Shown in pieces: positions 11,679-23,301 of a DNA stretch of 64,000 nucleotides (its first letter is position 1; each line of letters begins with the position of its first letter). The notes under the pieces were generated by a model. It was not told the origin of the DNA. It made no database searches and was given only the letters and a program-made list of their open reading frames with translations. The stretch comes from Anticarsia gemmatalis (lineage: Eukaryota > Arthropoda > Insecta > Lepidoptera > Erebidae): NCBI RefSeq assembly GCF_050436995.1, contig NC_134753.1, positions 1,674,001 to 1,738,000 on the forward strand, written 5' to 3'. The translations under genes and the position numbers were made by a program.

Positions 11679-14600
11679 ATGAGTTCCGAAAAATCAGGAA
11701 CGTTTCATTCGACTGATGGGTGGGTGCTTTGTTCTTCGAAATCCAATCCCGGCAGAAAGTATTATTTCAATAAGAAAACAGGAAAATCTTCATGGGTACC
11801 ACAGGTGAATTTCGTAATTTTTTGTTAATACCATCAGTTATTGTGTCAAAACTGGTTCTCAATTCAATAAATGGGTATTTGAGAACTTGTTTTTGTTATT
11901 TTGGAGATAATATGTTGTAATTGAGGTAATATTTTCATTGTTTTACTTCAAGGCTATCGAGAAGCAGGATAGGAAACACAGGAGTTATAAAAAAGAGAAA
12001 GTATGCAGAGAAAAGGCGAGAAGAGAAGAGTTATTAAAGAAAAATTTAAAGCGGAAAAGTGATAGTAATGAACAAGGCGAATCTAGAAGCAGGAAACACA
12101 GAAAGGGTGAGATATCATGTTTTAAATTCCTTGTCTTCCTGGAGGTATTTAAAATGTAATACAGTCTGTATTAAGTGTATAGATAAGGTCAGCTGTACTG
12201 TGTATTGTTACTCTTATAATGATAAGGAGCATTGCTAATTGGTATGTCTATTAATAATCGAATAATTGCTGTTTATAAAAATATGTGGGTACTTCTAAAT
12301 AAGTAGTGTTTACTGCTAAGCTAACATTCACAGATAAATGACTTGTATTCTAAATGAATTGAAGGTACATTTAACATGCAACTGAAACTTGTGTGTTTAG
12401 TTTTATCTTATTATGATGACGGATCACACTCTTTACATCTAAAAAAAACATACTACAGAGATTTCTTTACTTTGATTACAAATCAAATACACATGCATAT
12501 ACCACAATAATAGTTAATAAAGACTTACAATGGATTATCAAAAATATATAAAACTAGCCGTTACCAACTTTGTCCTGAATTTTCCCATGGAAATGCATCA
12601 TTTTCCCTGGGTAAAACATAGCCTATGTCCTTTCTCGGGTATCAAAATATCTCCATACCAAATCTAATGCAAATTGGTTCAGTAGTTTAGGCGTGATTGA
12701 GTAACAGACAGACAGACAGACAGGGTTACTTTTGTTACATTTATAGTATTAGTATGGATTAGATCTGTTGGTTAGTGTGTTAGTTGGTACCTCCCATGCA
12801 AGTGCCAGCGTGCTGGACTCAAGGCAAGGCAGCAGTAGTTGGTTAATGGATGAAATATTTTTTAAATTTACTTGTATATTCTGGATTAGAATGGCCATCT
12901 TGACAAAAAGACCTAAGGATTTGTATTTACTGCTACTAATACTCTGTCATATTGTTATCCTATTGGCTTTGTATCACAATTGACTGAACTAACATTGTTT
13001 CATTCCTCTAGACCAGTAGTTCCCAACTGGTGGTTCGAAAGTGAAAATGTGGTCCGCAAATGACTTAAAAATTTAAATTTTTCAGGATGATTAATACACT
13101 TTATCTTTAATATACTAACATAGTTGTCCCTGCTAACAAGAATTATATAAAAGTGGTCCCGAACTAAGAAAAGGATGGGAACCCCTGCTCTAGACCTATG
13201 TTTGACCTTAGTTCCGTCTTATGAACATTAGTACAGCAGTTAAGCCATGAAATCATAACAGACAACATTTTGCGATTTCCTTATTAGTATTTTGCTATCA
13301 TCGAATCAATTTCGCGATTCCATTATTAGTATTTCATTTTACTTGAGCTTTTATGGTTACCATCTTTGTGGTTCTGGGCTATGTAAAGCTGATATGATAT
13401 ACATTCTTCGGTTGATGCCTACTCCTATGGGAACTAGGTGTGATTTTATGTATGTATATTACAGCTGAAAGTTTACAGTGTGAAATTGTAATAGATAATT
13501 AAGTCATAGACCATAAACTAAGGCTGGGCAGAACTGCTACATTTTCCTGGTGAAAAAAATACAAGAAACTTGCCTTTTGAGGTTGTACTTAAGAGTATTC
13601 CTACTGCCTATTGTGAATATTAGTATGTATTCTGTTTACGATCAACATTTAATTTCGATATTTTCGTTACATACAGAGTCTTCAGCTAAACTGGTGGTCA
13701 AATCAGACATTAAGACAGAACCCTCTTCATCAGCCACTAAACCTCAACCGTGTAATTCAAAATCGACACCAAATAGAACAAAAGCTACTCCAAGTGCCAC
13801 AAGAACACAGGCACAAGGAAACGCGAAAAATACACAAGTTACTGTAAAGAAAGAGACTACAGAAAAACCTAAAACACCTGTTAAAAATGCAGCAAGCAAC
13901 CGTTTATCACAGCTGCGGTCACGGCTGTCAGCTGAAAGCCAAGATGATAGCATCAACAGCAATGACAAGTCACCAGTCAAGTCCAAACAGAAGATCAGTC
14001 CAAAACCTCCAGAAAAGACTGTTAAAACAGAGAATAAGAGTCCAAATGTCACTGAACCTAAATGCACAACAACACAGTCACCAAGCAGTGACAGTTTACA
14101 ATCCATTCCATCGCCATCTCAATTCTTTGCCGCAAATAAGATAATATCATCAATGAAAGCTCAGTTACCTGAAGAATACTGTGATAAAATGAAACAGAAA
14201 GACACATTTGCCGATATAGAGCAAGGAATATGTAATCAGACATCGGAATATCCATATATGAAGCATCCAGCTACACCACCCCAGTTCTCAGAAGCTAGTA
14301 AACTTGTGTCTGCTATCAAATCGAAGTTAAACAAAGTTTCTAAAGACACAACGGTGGCAACATTTCAGTCAGCTAATGAAAGAATGACAGCTTTACGTAC
14401 AAGTTTGAGTAATGACGTTATGGATACTAATGAGAATGAAAACTCTTTGGAGAAGAGAGACGTGAATACAACTGAAGCTATGGATGTGGATTGTAAGGAG
14501 GTTTGTTTTTATATTAACTTTTTGTTAATTTTGCCTTATATAAAGAGGCCTAATTTATAACATAGTCTTTGCCTGCTTTGAAAATGGCAATTTCTTTAAT

Positions 14601-17600
14601 AGTTGCTAGATTGCATCTTTAACATTTTATTGGAGAATTTCGTTTCTCGCTAGTCAGTAGTGGTTTCTTCATTATAATAATATTAAAATATTGTGATACA
14701 GAAATAACCTTGACTAATTACCTGGGTTACTAGACATCTAGATGACTACAGGTCAAATTACAGTCCAATTACTTAGTAGTGGTTTGGGCATGCACAAAGT
14801 ATTTAAAGTACTCATCATTAAAAATTTTGTGTGTGGCAGTGATAGCCGAGAGTAGTATAAGTTGCCACCTCTCATGCAAGTGGTCGACGTATCGAACCCG
14901 AGGCAATACCAATAACTTTTCGAAGATATGTGTGAACTAGAAATAATTATCATTTGCAAACCAAATCTGCACTTGGCTAGCGTAGTAGACACAAGACCTG
15001 TTCTCTCCTTCACTCGAGAGGAAACCCCTCTGTGAAAGAAGAAGAGCCCTGAAGAAATCTATCAAACAAATTTTCTTGTTGTTGTTTTCTTTCACTTTTG
15101 GAATGAGTGATGATTAAATTACGGATTTCATGCGTGACGAAAATTAGTATGATAAAATTGATGTTAGTATTACTTAGTTAGTAGTTAGCGTTGGTGTGAC
15201 GACCTAGATGCCTTTAATATTAATTGGACGCGCATAACAGGAGATAGGGAGGATTGGAAAAAACTGGGGGAGGCATATGCCCAGCAGTGGGACAGTACAG
15301 GATAACAAAAAAATATAAAAATGTTGTTTTGGCTTTAAACTAATTGGATGTAACTTCAGTTTCAGCCAAAACCAGCAACACCAGCGGTGAACTGTACAAG
15401 AGATAACATAAATAGCAACTTGGTTTTAGTTGTGGACACCAATATATTTTTACATGAGCTCGACATTGTCAAGAATGTGCTCAGCTCTAATATTAAAGGT
15501 AAGGCAACATAGTACATTTGCGCAGTGTAACTAGTTCATGGGGCTGGGCACAGTGAGTGTCCCTGTGCGGGCTTCAGGAGGCGGGCACCGAAGCGGGTGC
15601 GCGCGGCGGGTGCTCGTGCGGGGTGTCTGCAACGGAGAACTTTTATATGGGACTGTGCGAACGCAGTTTCACGCCCTAAACATATTTCTCTTATACAGGA
15701 GTATGTCCACTAAACTCAAAAACTCTTGCACACTTGTCATGCAGTTTTCCCAAGATTTGGGTTTTGAATTTACCATGTCGACGGGATACTAGTTGAGTAT
15801 TTTGTATTTCTTCAGTAATTGTTCAAAGAACTCTCAGGCGTGCATTTCTCTAATTGTTGTACATCAATGTTCAAGTGAGGAATAGTAATTTTAATTTATA
15901 AACTTGCTAAAGTTTTGTGTTGCCCTAAGTTAAACCCTTGACTTGCGAAAGAATTAAACATGAAATCATTCAGCGGTCGCTCAACTCGCTCAGCTATCAC
16001 TCCGAGGTATACAAGCATGATATTATATTGCAGGGTACACTGAGCAGCCAACATTACTGGTCCCATGGCGCGTGGTGAACGAGTTGGACCGGCTGAAGGA
16101 CAACAACAACTGCAACGGAGCGATATGGAAGCGCGCCAGGCTCGCCATGGACTACCTCTACAAGTCCATACCTGAGAATACCAGGATTAAAGGTACAACT
16201 ATCCACATAATTGTTTTCTTTTCTTTTTATGTTTTTTTAGACACAACTTTAGAACTAAGAATTGCTTTTGTGTCGCTGAGACTTTTACAAACATACAAAA
16301 CAACGGACACAAAGTGCAACCAGACCCGAAACAATTATTTGTGGATCGCACAACTTATTGTTCCGGGTGGGAATCCAACCTCCCGACGCAACAGTAGGTG
16401 GCGACAATAACCATTGCATTTACCTCATTTTAAAAGGATATATTCTTTCAGGTCAGCCGCTCCGCGACGCGAACTCGCACATATACCCGTGCGAGTCTCC
16501 AGACGATGAGATCCTCAACTGCTGCCTGCAGCAAGCCGAGAGGGGCAAGTCTGTGGTAAGCATCCTCCAAATCTTATACCCTTTTTTTTTGTCAGGGAAA
16601 CCAATCGTAATCCTAAAAGCTCGACCCAGCGGCTAGGTCCCCGCCGCGCTGGGACTGCGCAAACGGGGTATGTGGTCTACGGCCCACTAAAACCTGACGA
16701 GTGTCCAACCGCTTCCGCAAAGACGTGCGCCGGGATAAGCGCTCGCCCCCCTGCAGGGAGGGAAAACGTATGCCCTCCTCCCTTGTTAGACCAAATTTGT
16801 TTTTATCACTGTAGCCTTTCTTCGATCTATATTGGAGTCGGCTTCCACTCTCACCGGATGCAGCTGAATACCAATATTTTACATAGAGCGACTGCCTATG
16901 GGACTTCCACAACCCAGTTACCTGTGTTATAACACGATACCCCTTCGTAAGACTGGTTGTCAGACTTGGTTTTTAGACGGAAATTACGTAAAGTTACGTA
17001 TATATTAGAAACTAGCTGAACCGCGCAACTTCGCTTGCGTCACATAGGAGAGAATGCGTCATAATTTTCCAACGTTTTTGTAACATTTTTCACTGGTGCT
17101 CTGCTCCTTTTGGTCGTAGCGTAATGATATATATCGATAAATGGGCTATCTAACACTGAAAGAATTTTTCAAATCGGACCAGTAGTTCCTGAGATTAGCG
17201 CGTTCAAATAAACAAACAAACAAACTCTTCAGCTTTATAATATTAGTATAGATTATCATTTGTTTCAACGGTTCCACATTGTGATGCAACCTTGCATGCC
17301 TGAGAGTTCTTTAGAACATTATGGGAGGATATCCTTGCCCAGCAGTGGGACATTGATGGCTTAAATTTATTTATTATTTTTAGATTCTACTATCAAACGA
17401 CAAGAACCTATGCAGTAAGGCATTGATCAACAACATAAGGAGTCTCGACCTGACCGAGCTGAAGAGTCTACTGGAGAACAAACCGGAACAGCAGGAGCCA
17501 GACCCCGACCTGTATAACAACTTCAAACATTACCAAGACACTATATACGAACTGCTCGCTAATATATTAGAGGTAAGTTTAATATGAAGTTTGAGGCCCA

Positions 17601-20600
17601 TAGCTAGTTGCGCTCCCTGGTCGGTAAACGATCTGTGGGTTAAGCAAACCTTGGCGCGGTCATTCCATAGATGGGTGACTGCATAGTGGTATTTGAACTG
17701 GGCGTCTCCGTGCTCTGGAGGGCACGTAAAAGTCGATCCCGGTTGTTGTCAGTCAAGATAACTTGAACTAAACTAGTCCCAAAAATTAGGGGATATAAAA
17801 AAAGAATCCAAATTTTTGGGTGATTTTCAACAAGCTGTAACTCCGAGGAAAATGGTCGTACAGAAAAAATAAAAAAAACAAATTGTAGCTTCAAGTGTCT
17901 AATTTTTAGATATGACCATGAAAATTTTTTGTCATGGCCAGGTCTGGAGAAATCCAACGAAAACTACCAAAAAAAAATTTTTCAAAATTTTTTCCCTCCT
18001 AAAAAAAGGTCCACGGGCTTCAAAATTTTTTTTTTGATTCTTTCGTTCTAAATTTCTTTTAGAAAATTTAATCCTCTTTAATTTGCCGTATTCAAAAAGC
18101 CTGTACGACGATTTGCCACGGAGTTATCGTCAATCAAAGCAAAAAAGTTATTTTTGACTTTGATATTCAATAACTCCGGAAATTATGATCGTACAGGAAA
18201 TCAAAGGAGGGTTTTGAAAACTGCACAATATTCTCTATAAGAAAATGGAAACATCTCCTAAGAAAAAAATTTTTTTTGAATTGAAACCTCGGACTGAAAA
18301 AAAGACAAAAATTCGCGAAATTAAGGATATTTGGATAACTTGGTATAACTTTTTATAAAATCGATGAACGAAGAATATAATCGGTAATTTTTCAACCTCA
18401 AAGTGTCCCCTAATATCCCTCAAAAATTCAAAGCGCTGCGATTTTTTTTTCATTGTGCCCCGAAGCTTCAAATTCTTTGTTGTTGCAAAAATCACCATTG
18501 TGAGCAATTTTGTGATTTTTATTCATTTTTTTAATAAACATTTTTTTTCTCTCTAAAATCTTTATTTTTTCAATTAAAAATCAAATCGCGTGCCTATGCT
18601 CACTCCACGACATCGTCGAGCCCGATTGGCTTATGCGCATGACCATCACGATTGGGGTCGTAGACAGTGGACCAGTGTCTTATGGACTGACGAATCTCGA
18701 TTTTGACTTCATGGCAGCGATAGACGATCTCTCGTTTTGCGATTTGCTTTTTAATCGAAAAAATAAAGATTTTAGAGAGAAAAAAAAATGTTTATTAAAA
18801 AAATTAATAAAAATCACAAAATTGCTCACAATGGTGATTTTTGCAACAACAAAGAATTTGAAGCTTCGGGGCACAATGAAAAAAAAATCGCAGCGCTTTG
18901 AATTTTTGAGGGATATTAGGGGACACTTTGAGGTTGAAAAATTACCGATTATATTCTTCGTTCATCGATTTTATCCAAAGTTATACCAAGTTATCCAAAT
19001 ATCCTTAATTTCGCGAATTTTTGTCTTTTTTTCAGTCCGAGGTTTCAATTCAAAAAAAAATTTTTTCTTAGGAGATGTTTCCATTTTCTTATAGAAAATA
19101 TTGTGCAGTTTTCAAAACCCTCCTTTGATTTCCTGTACGATCATTATTTCCGGAGTTATTGAATATCAAAGTCAAAAATAACTTTTTTGCTTTGATTGAC
19201 GATAACTCCGTGGCAAATCGTCGTACAGGCTTTTTGAATACGGCAAATTAAAGAGGATTAAATTTTCTAAAAGAAATTTAGAACGAAAGAATCAAAAAAA
19301 AAATTTTGAAGCCCGTGGACCTTTTTTTAGGAGGGAAAAAATTTTGAAAAATTTTTTTTTGGTAGTTTTCGTTGGATTTCTCCAGACCTGGCCATGACAA
19401 AAAATTTTCATGGTCATATCTAAAAATTAGACACTTGAAGCTACAATTTGTTTTTTTTATTTTTTCTGTACGACCATTTTCCTCGGAGTTACAGCTTGTT
19501 GAAAATCACCCAAAAATTTGGATTCTTTTTTTATATCCCTTAATTTTTGGGACTAGTGTAGATAACTTGGCTAGAACAACTTTGACACTAGGTTGACCAC
19601 TAACCATACGATAAGAAGAAGAAGTAAGAAGATGAATATGAAGTTGTATGACGCCACGGTTCTGATAGTAAAAGTAAGCTAACTTTAAAATAGGCAGACA
19701 ATAATGGTCTTAACTTTCTCAATTTTTAGCAAAGAAAAATTGCCGTAAGAACTTTTGTAACGATATTTATTAATGACTAGCTTTTACCCGCGACTTCGTC
19801 CGCCACTTGAATTTTTCCATGGAAATACGTCATTTTTTCGGGGTAAAAAGTAGTCTACGTCCTTTCTCGGGTATCACAAAGCATCTCTATACCAAATTTC
19901 ATGCAAATTGGTTATGTAGTTTAGGCGTGATTGAGTAACAGACAGACAGAGTTACTTTCGCATTTATAATATTAGTATGAATAGTATGGATTGTTGGAAC
20001 GAGAGATAACTTAAATTTGCAAAGTCAAGTTTTAAGTAATCCAAAGTACCTAAATTATTGCCACATTTCCACTGACACCCGAATACATACAGTGATACGT
20101 CTCATTGAACCCAGTTCTGTTGTATCGTATTCATTTTACACAAAGACAATAGGTAAGTATACTTACATGCTATGTTACACTTAGGCATGTTGAGACATCC
20201 TCAGGTATACTGAAGCATCCATTAGAGCTGTTAACTCTACTCATTTCGAATTATTGAGTAATGATATAAAGTATATATCAATATAGGCGTATTTTTTCAA
20301 TTCTCTATTAACTATTGAACTACTTAATTATAAAATTGATACACAGTATTTCTTTGCAGAACGAAATGCGAGCAAAATACAACAATCTATGGCAACACGT
20401 GTTATTCAAAGCGCCGCCTTGGTCGTTGGCCGATGTGCTCCAATGTTTGCTCAAACATTGGATAGCGGTGTTCAACGAGGTGTTCCCAAGGATTGAGCAT
20501 TTGTTCAACGATTTGAAGAACAACTTGGCTTGTATTGAGAGCAAAAGTAAGTATTATGATTAGACTAGAGCATGGATTTCTAATTTTTTTTTCTATTTAT

Positions 20601-23106
20601 TTACTTTGGCGTAGTTGTTAAAGATAATCGCCGCTGTAGCCGTAGCGCAGCTTTTTCGAATCCCACCCGAACAAATATTTATGTGATGACCACGAGTATT
20701 TGTTCTGAGCCTAGTTGTTAATTTATCTTTAGCATTTATACTTTTATTATACTGTTACTAGCTGACCCGGCAAACATTGTTTTGCTAAATAATAAAAAAA
20801 TGTTAAGAGTACACAACCCTTATCACTAAGGGGTATGAAAGATAGATGTTGGCCGATTCTCAGAGAGGTTATCGACCGTGTGACATGTATTATTCATTCA
20901 ATCATACGCGTTAGAGATCTAGCCTTATTCTAACAGCTAGACCTTACACCTGCAAGTTGTTCCGTGTTTGCCTAAGAGGCTAAAAGATCCAGTACATAGT
21001 GTGAGCTAGTTTAGTTAGAGATTTCTATGGCGATATCTATATTTCTATTTCTATACTGCGTGCATTAGATCGGCATTCCGGTCAAGGTGTTTCGAAAAGA
21101 TACGTGATCGAGCATTGTCACACGATAATTTTAAACGTAACTTGTTTTTCGCAGAATCAAAATCTCTCTCAGAATCCGAGGTGTCGATGTTCAAAGACTT
21201 ATGTTTGGAGATAGCTCGCAAGTGTCAGATCATACCTGAATACATGGAGCTGGCCAAGCTCACGGTGGACCGAGTGTTGCGCCACACCGGCGACGATGGC
21301 GGCGAGGCGAAGGTCATTGAGGCCTTTGAAGGAGTGTGGACTGTTATGTCCAGTTATTGGTGAGTTATAATCTATACTATACTAATATACTAATATTATA
21401 AAGCTGAAGAGTTTGTTTGTTTGTTTGTTTGTTTGTTTGAACGCGCTAATCTCAGGAATTACTGGTCCGATTTGAAAAATTCTTTCTGTGTTAGATAGCC
21501 CATTTATCGAGGAAGGTTATAGGCTATATATCATCACGCTACGACCAATAGGAGCAGAGTACCAGTAAAAAATGTTACAAAAACGGGTAAAATTTTGACC
21601 CATTCTCTCTTATGTGACGCAAGCGAAGTTGCGCGGGTCAGCTAGTCATTAATATAATTATATAAAACGCTTCCGTTACTAATGGCTCATGGACAACGCA
21701 AAGCCGAAAGTAGTGAGCGTAGAAAGTTGAAATTTGGTATGATGACTCTTTGGCAAGCGTAGAGGAGCACTAAGCTGGTATTTTTTAAAATTTCATAAAA
21801 ATCCGTTCAGTAGTTGCGGCGTGATCGACTCCCAAACATCCAAACTTTGGCATTTATCACCATTATGATCATTATAATTATGTTTGTATTTTGTCTTCAG
21901 TGCCAAGTTAGCGAATTGCCTGGGCGTGCCACACAATATAGAGGATAATCTACCCGGACACGAGACGTTAGACGTAATTAGTTCCAAACTATCGCAGTTC
22001 GACCATCAGATAGCAGCACTTACCATCGCTGTTAAAGGGTAAGTGTTATTCTTTATCTATATTTCTGACTGATTATTCCCCTCGACTAAATGTCACTAAG
22101 CGGGTCACTTAAGGAGGTCATCCTTAAGTGACTTAAACCAGGTCTGTCATATAAAGGAGGTTCATAAGTTATGTTTTACTTAATGTAATTTCTTAGACCA
22201 CCCTTCGTTAATACATGGTGAGGTTTTAAACTTTTTTTTTAAACATAACTCAACATAAACAATTTTTTTAAACACAACACAACATGTACGAAGACGCTCA
22301 TATCAAATACCACTATGCGGTTACCCATCTATAGAATGTCCGCGCCAATGATTGCTTATCCCGAGCACATTCTCTCGTGATTAATTATTAGGCAACATTT
22401 GAACTAAGTAAAATGTTATATTACTTGCATCAGAGTGTTAAGTTCGGAGGGCGAGGTGCCGGAGGAGCAGGTGAGCGTGCTGGAGCGCGCGCTCCGCGAC
22501 AGCGGCCAGCTCGTGGGCGCCGAGCTCGGCGTGGCGCGACACCAGCTGCGGACCTTCTGCTGCAAGTGCAGGTACATACTACACATTCGCACTTTCTTGC
22601 TTGATAATCGCTTACTGAATGCTTTTTAAACTTTTTTTTAAATCTATACTAAGGCCTGAAAAGTGGACGCTTGCGCGATCCCAAAAAAAAATTGCTACGT
22701 TGCGAGCACCCGCAACGTAGGACTTTTGACTTTTGGTCTGGAAGGCCGGCACGGCCCGATGATGCGGACGTTACGTTGACGGAAATAGTCCGCGTGCACG
22801 TACGCATTAGTACGTACGTGTTCGTGGAGTACGTACTGGGGTGCACGTCGTGGAAGTCCGTTTAGCGCAGTTTCGGGCCTAATAACATAAAACTGAAGAG
22901 TTTGTTTTCGACAAATTCTTCTGGTATGAATAAAAAAAATCTCTGTAGCCCATTTATTAAAAATACAAATTTGTCCTTATTGTTATTTTCTGAAATTGCA
23001 TAGAGTTATATTAATTTACAGGAACATGCTACAACCGGCGTACACGAGGTTCTCACAACTCACGGAGCTGATGAACGTTTGTAAAAATACTATTATTAAT
23101 AACTAA
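11679..23106 (+). CDS. SWT1: SWT1-like RNA endoribonuclease (WW + PIN domains)
   Basis: Exons: 11679-11804, 11953-12106, 13677-14500, 15366-15498, 16034-16192, 16452-16555, 17384-17572, 20360-20546, 21155-21359, 21901-22038, 22434-22571, 23022-23106. Phases close to 813 aa with a TAA stop; human SWT1 is about 900. Residues 14-41 form a WW domain (DGWVL..., KYYFNKKTGKSSWVP). A Lys/Arg-rich stretch (43-95) and a low-complexity Ser/Thr/Lys/Pro region (to ~365) follow, the latter holding two similar PSPSQFFAANKIISSMK / TPPQFSEASKLVSAIK repeats. The PIN nuclease domain has acidic residues at D392 (VVDTN), E429 (NELD), D483/D484 (SPDDE) and D506 (SNDKNL). The C-terminal ~240 residues are helical. 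Swt1 is a nuclear RNA-surveillance endonuclease linked to the nuclear pore in yeast. The donor of exon 3 (GTTTGT) is weak but in phase. Confidence 0.92.
12551..12757 (-). mobile_element. Helitron-like short element, SWT1 intron 2
   Basis: It starts CTAGCCGTTACC and ends with a TTTATAGTATTAGTATGGA stretch, the reverse of the usual TCTATACTAATATTATAAA start. The body contains the lepidopteran block CTCGGGTATCAAAATATCTC and gacagacagacag. A sister copy is at 19779-19983. Confidence 0.6.
13014..13187. mobile_element. hAT-type MITE with perfect 8-bp target duplication, SWT1 intron 2
   Basis: The element begins CAGTAGTTCCCAACTGG and ends CCATCCTTTTC in reverse orientation, so the right terminus read inward is CAGGGGTTCCCATCC. 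It is flanked on both sides by CTCTAGAC (13006-13013 and 13188-13195). An 8-bp duplication and a CAGnGGTTCCCA-type terminus are characteristic of hAT elements. It is 174 bp long with no coding capacity. Confidence 0.85.
14835..15060 (+). repeat. SINE copy in SWT1 intron 3
   Basis: A tRNA-like head (GTGGCAGTGATAGCCGAGAG, A-box-like; B-box-like GTATCGAACCCGAGG) is followed by the CTGCACTTGGCTAGCGTAG block and the tail ending in aggaaacccctctg. A tail-only copy lies at 15225-15297 in the same intron (gggggaggcatatgcccagcagtgggacagt). The intron also contains a GC-rich patch at 15540-15640 of unknown origin. Confidence 0.6.
16200..16440 (-). repeat. tRNA-derived SINE, minus orientation, SWT1 intron 5
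   Basis: Reading the minus strand gives a GGTTGGATTCCCACCCGGAA B-box block, then ACAAATAATTGTTTCGGGTC, then the CCGTTGTTTTGTATGTTTGT tail. The same family is seen at 34423-34625, 26120-26400 and 30265-30400. It fills most of intron 5. Confidence 0.65.
16785..17000 (-). repeat. Tail of 5S-like SINE family B, minus orientation, SWT1 intron 6
   Basis: On the minus strand this reads through tctgacaaccagtcttacgaaggggtatcg, aggtaactgggttgtgg and gagagtggaagccgactcc, the same tail as at 41820-41970, 51300-51470 and, in part, 25745-25812. The preceding 16590-16780 is a separate GC-rich repeat-like block of unknown type. Confidence 0.6.
17012..17252 (-). mobile_element. Helitron-like element (Lep1-like), SWT1 intron 6
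   Basis: Reverse copy of the element at 6010-6263: CTAGCTGAACCGCGCAACTT at the left and TTTATAATATTAGTATAGA at the right, with the AAACAAACAAACAAACTC microsatellite. It is followed immediately by a SINE-tail fragment at 17266-17370. Confidence 0.75.
17594..17770 (+). repeat. 5S-rRNA-derived SINE (family A), left part, split by a fold-back insertion
   Basis: It reads CCCTGGTCGGTAAACGATC, GGTTAAGCAAACCTTGGCGC and TAGATGGGTGACTGC, and runs to gttgttgtcagtcaagataacttgaac, where the fold-back element begins. The remainder of the SINE (agaacaactttgacactagg...) resumes at 19559-19625. Confidence 0.75.
17771..19558. mobile_element. 1.79-kb long-inverted-repeat (fold-back) element with Tc1-like transposase remnant
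   Basis: The left arm (17772-18589) and right arm (18739-19557) are near-perfect reverse complements, with outer ends ACTAGTCCCAAAAATTA / TAATTTTTGGGACTAGT and inner ends meeting at CAAATCGC / GCGATTTG. The 149-bp loop translates on the plus strand to ~38 codons ending WTDESRF then a stop, containing HRRARLAYAHDHHDWGRRQW. This is the region around the second catalytic Asp of Tc1-like transposases. TA lies on both outer flanks (17769-17770 and 19559-19560), fitting Tc1/mariner insertion. It sits in SWT1 intron 7 inside a SINE. Arm-encoded frames (the MDFSRPGHDKKF... frame occurs in both arms) are A/T-rich and probably not genes. Confidence 0.85.
18590..18711 (+). pseudogene. Tc1-like transposase fragment in the loop of the fold-back element
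   Basis: From about 18592 a frame reads PMLTPRHRRARLAYAHDHH and continues DWGRRQWTSVLWTDESRF before a TGA. The W-x-DESRF block marks the middle catalytic Asp of the DDE domain in Tc1/mariner transposases, and HRRxRLxxAxxHxxW before it is typical of the Tc1 group. Only about 40 of some 340 codons remain, so it cannot be active. The rest of the parent transposase is not in this window. Confidence 0.8.
19779..19983 (-). mobile_element. Helitron-like short element, SWT1 intron 7
   Basis: It begins CTAGCTTTTACCCGCGACTT and ends TTTATAATATTAGTATGAA, so it lies in reverse. It contains the CTCGGGTATCACAAAGCATC and gattgagtaacagacagacag blocks shared with 12551-12757. Confidence 0.65.
21371..21645 (+). 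mobile_element. Helitron-like element (Lep1-like), SWT1 intron 9
   Basis: It starts TCTATACTATACTAATAT, has an extended GTTT tract and ends GCGGGTCAGCTAG. It is the copy with the longest GTTT microsatellite of the four in the window. Positions 21690-21830 carry a further repeat-like block (gcgtagaaagttgaaatttgg...). Confidence 0.75.
22652..22880. mobile_element. PIF/Harbinger-like MITE in the last SWT1 intron
   Basis: Termini are GGCCTGAAAAGTGGACGC on the left and, read inward from the right, GGCCCGAAACTGCGC. TAA lies on both sides. A GGCC-type terminus with a 3-bp TAA duplication fits PIF/Harbinger. The interior is GC-rich with repeated acgtac runs and has no long ORF. Confidence 0.65.
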
Positions 23107-23164
23107 ATTATTATCCTACTGTCGCGGTCATTACATCTTTCAATATTTACTAAACAGACTATTT

Positions 23165-23256
23165 AGTGTAGCGACACACCTGTCGAACGTTCTGCTAAGC
23201 GTTACGTAATTTCGGCTGATGTGTCATAACGCAATGAGCGAGGTGTGTCGTTACAC
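23165..23256. mobile_element. Palindromic MITE, AGTGTAGCGACACACCT family, copy 1
   Basis: Ends are AGTGTAGCGACACACCTG and AGGTGTGTCGTTACACT. The interior has a GCGTTACGTAATTTCGGCTG stretch and a CATAACGCAATGAGC stretch. It begins only about 58 bp after the SWT1 stop codon, so it probably lies in the 3' untranslated region. Two further copies follow in tandem. Confidence 0.8.
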
Positions 23257-23301
23257 TAAGTTTCATATTATCGAGTAGTAAACAGGAATTACAGACTATT
23301 C

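Noticed and set aside
13550..13676. Alternative start for SWT1 at 13550 with an in-frame ATG
   Set aside because: The upstream WW-domain exon and Lys/Arg-rich exon splice in phase to 13677, and the extra residues are AT-rich intron sequence.
15538..15792. 84-codon frame overlapping SWT1 intron 4
   Set aside because: It starts downstream of the exon 4 donor, is GC-rich only at its beginning and does not continue into the next SWT1 exon.
17640..19596. Repeated open frames in the fold-back arms (one frame of ~60-100 codons is found in both arms, another of 90 and 153 codons)
   Set aside because: They are mirror images produced by the inverted repeat, A/T-homopolymer-rich, and have no recognisable domain.
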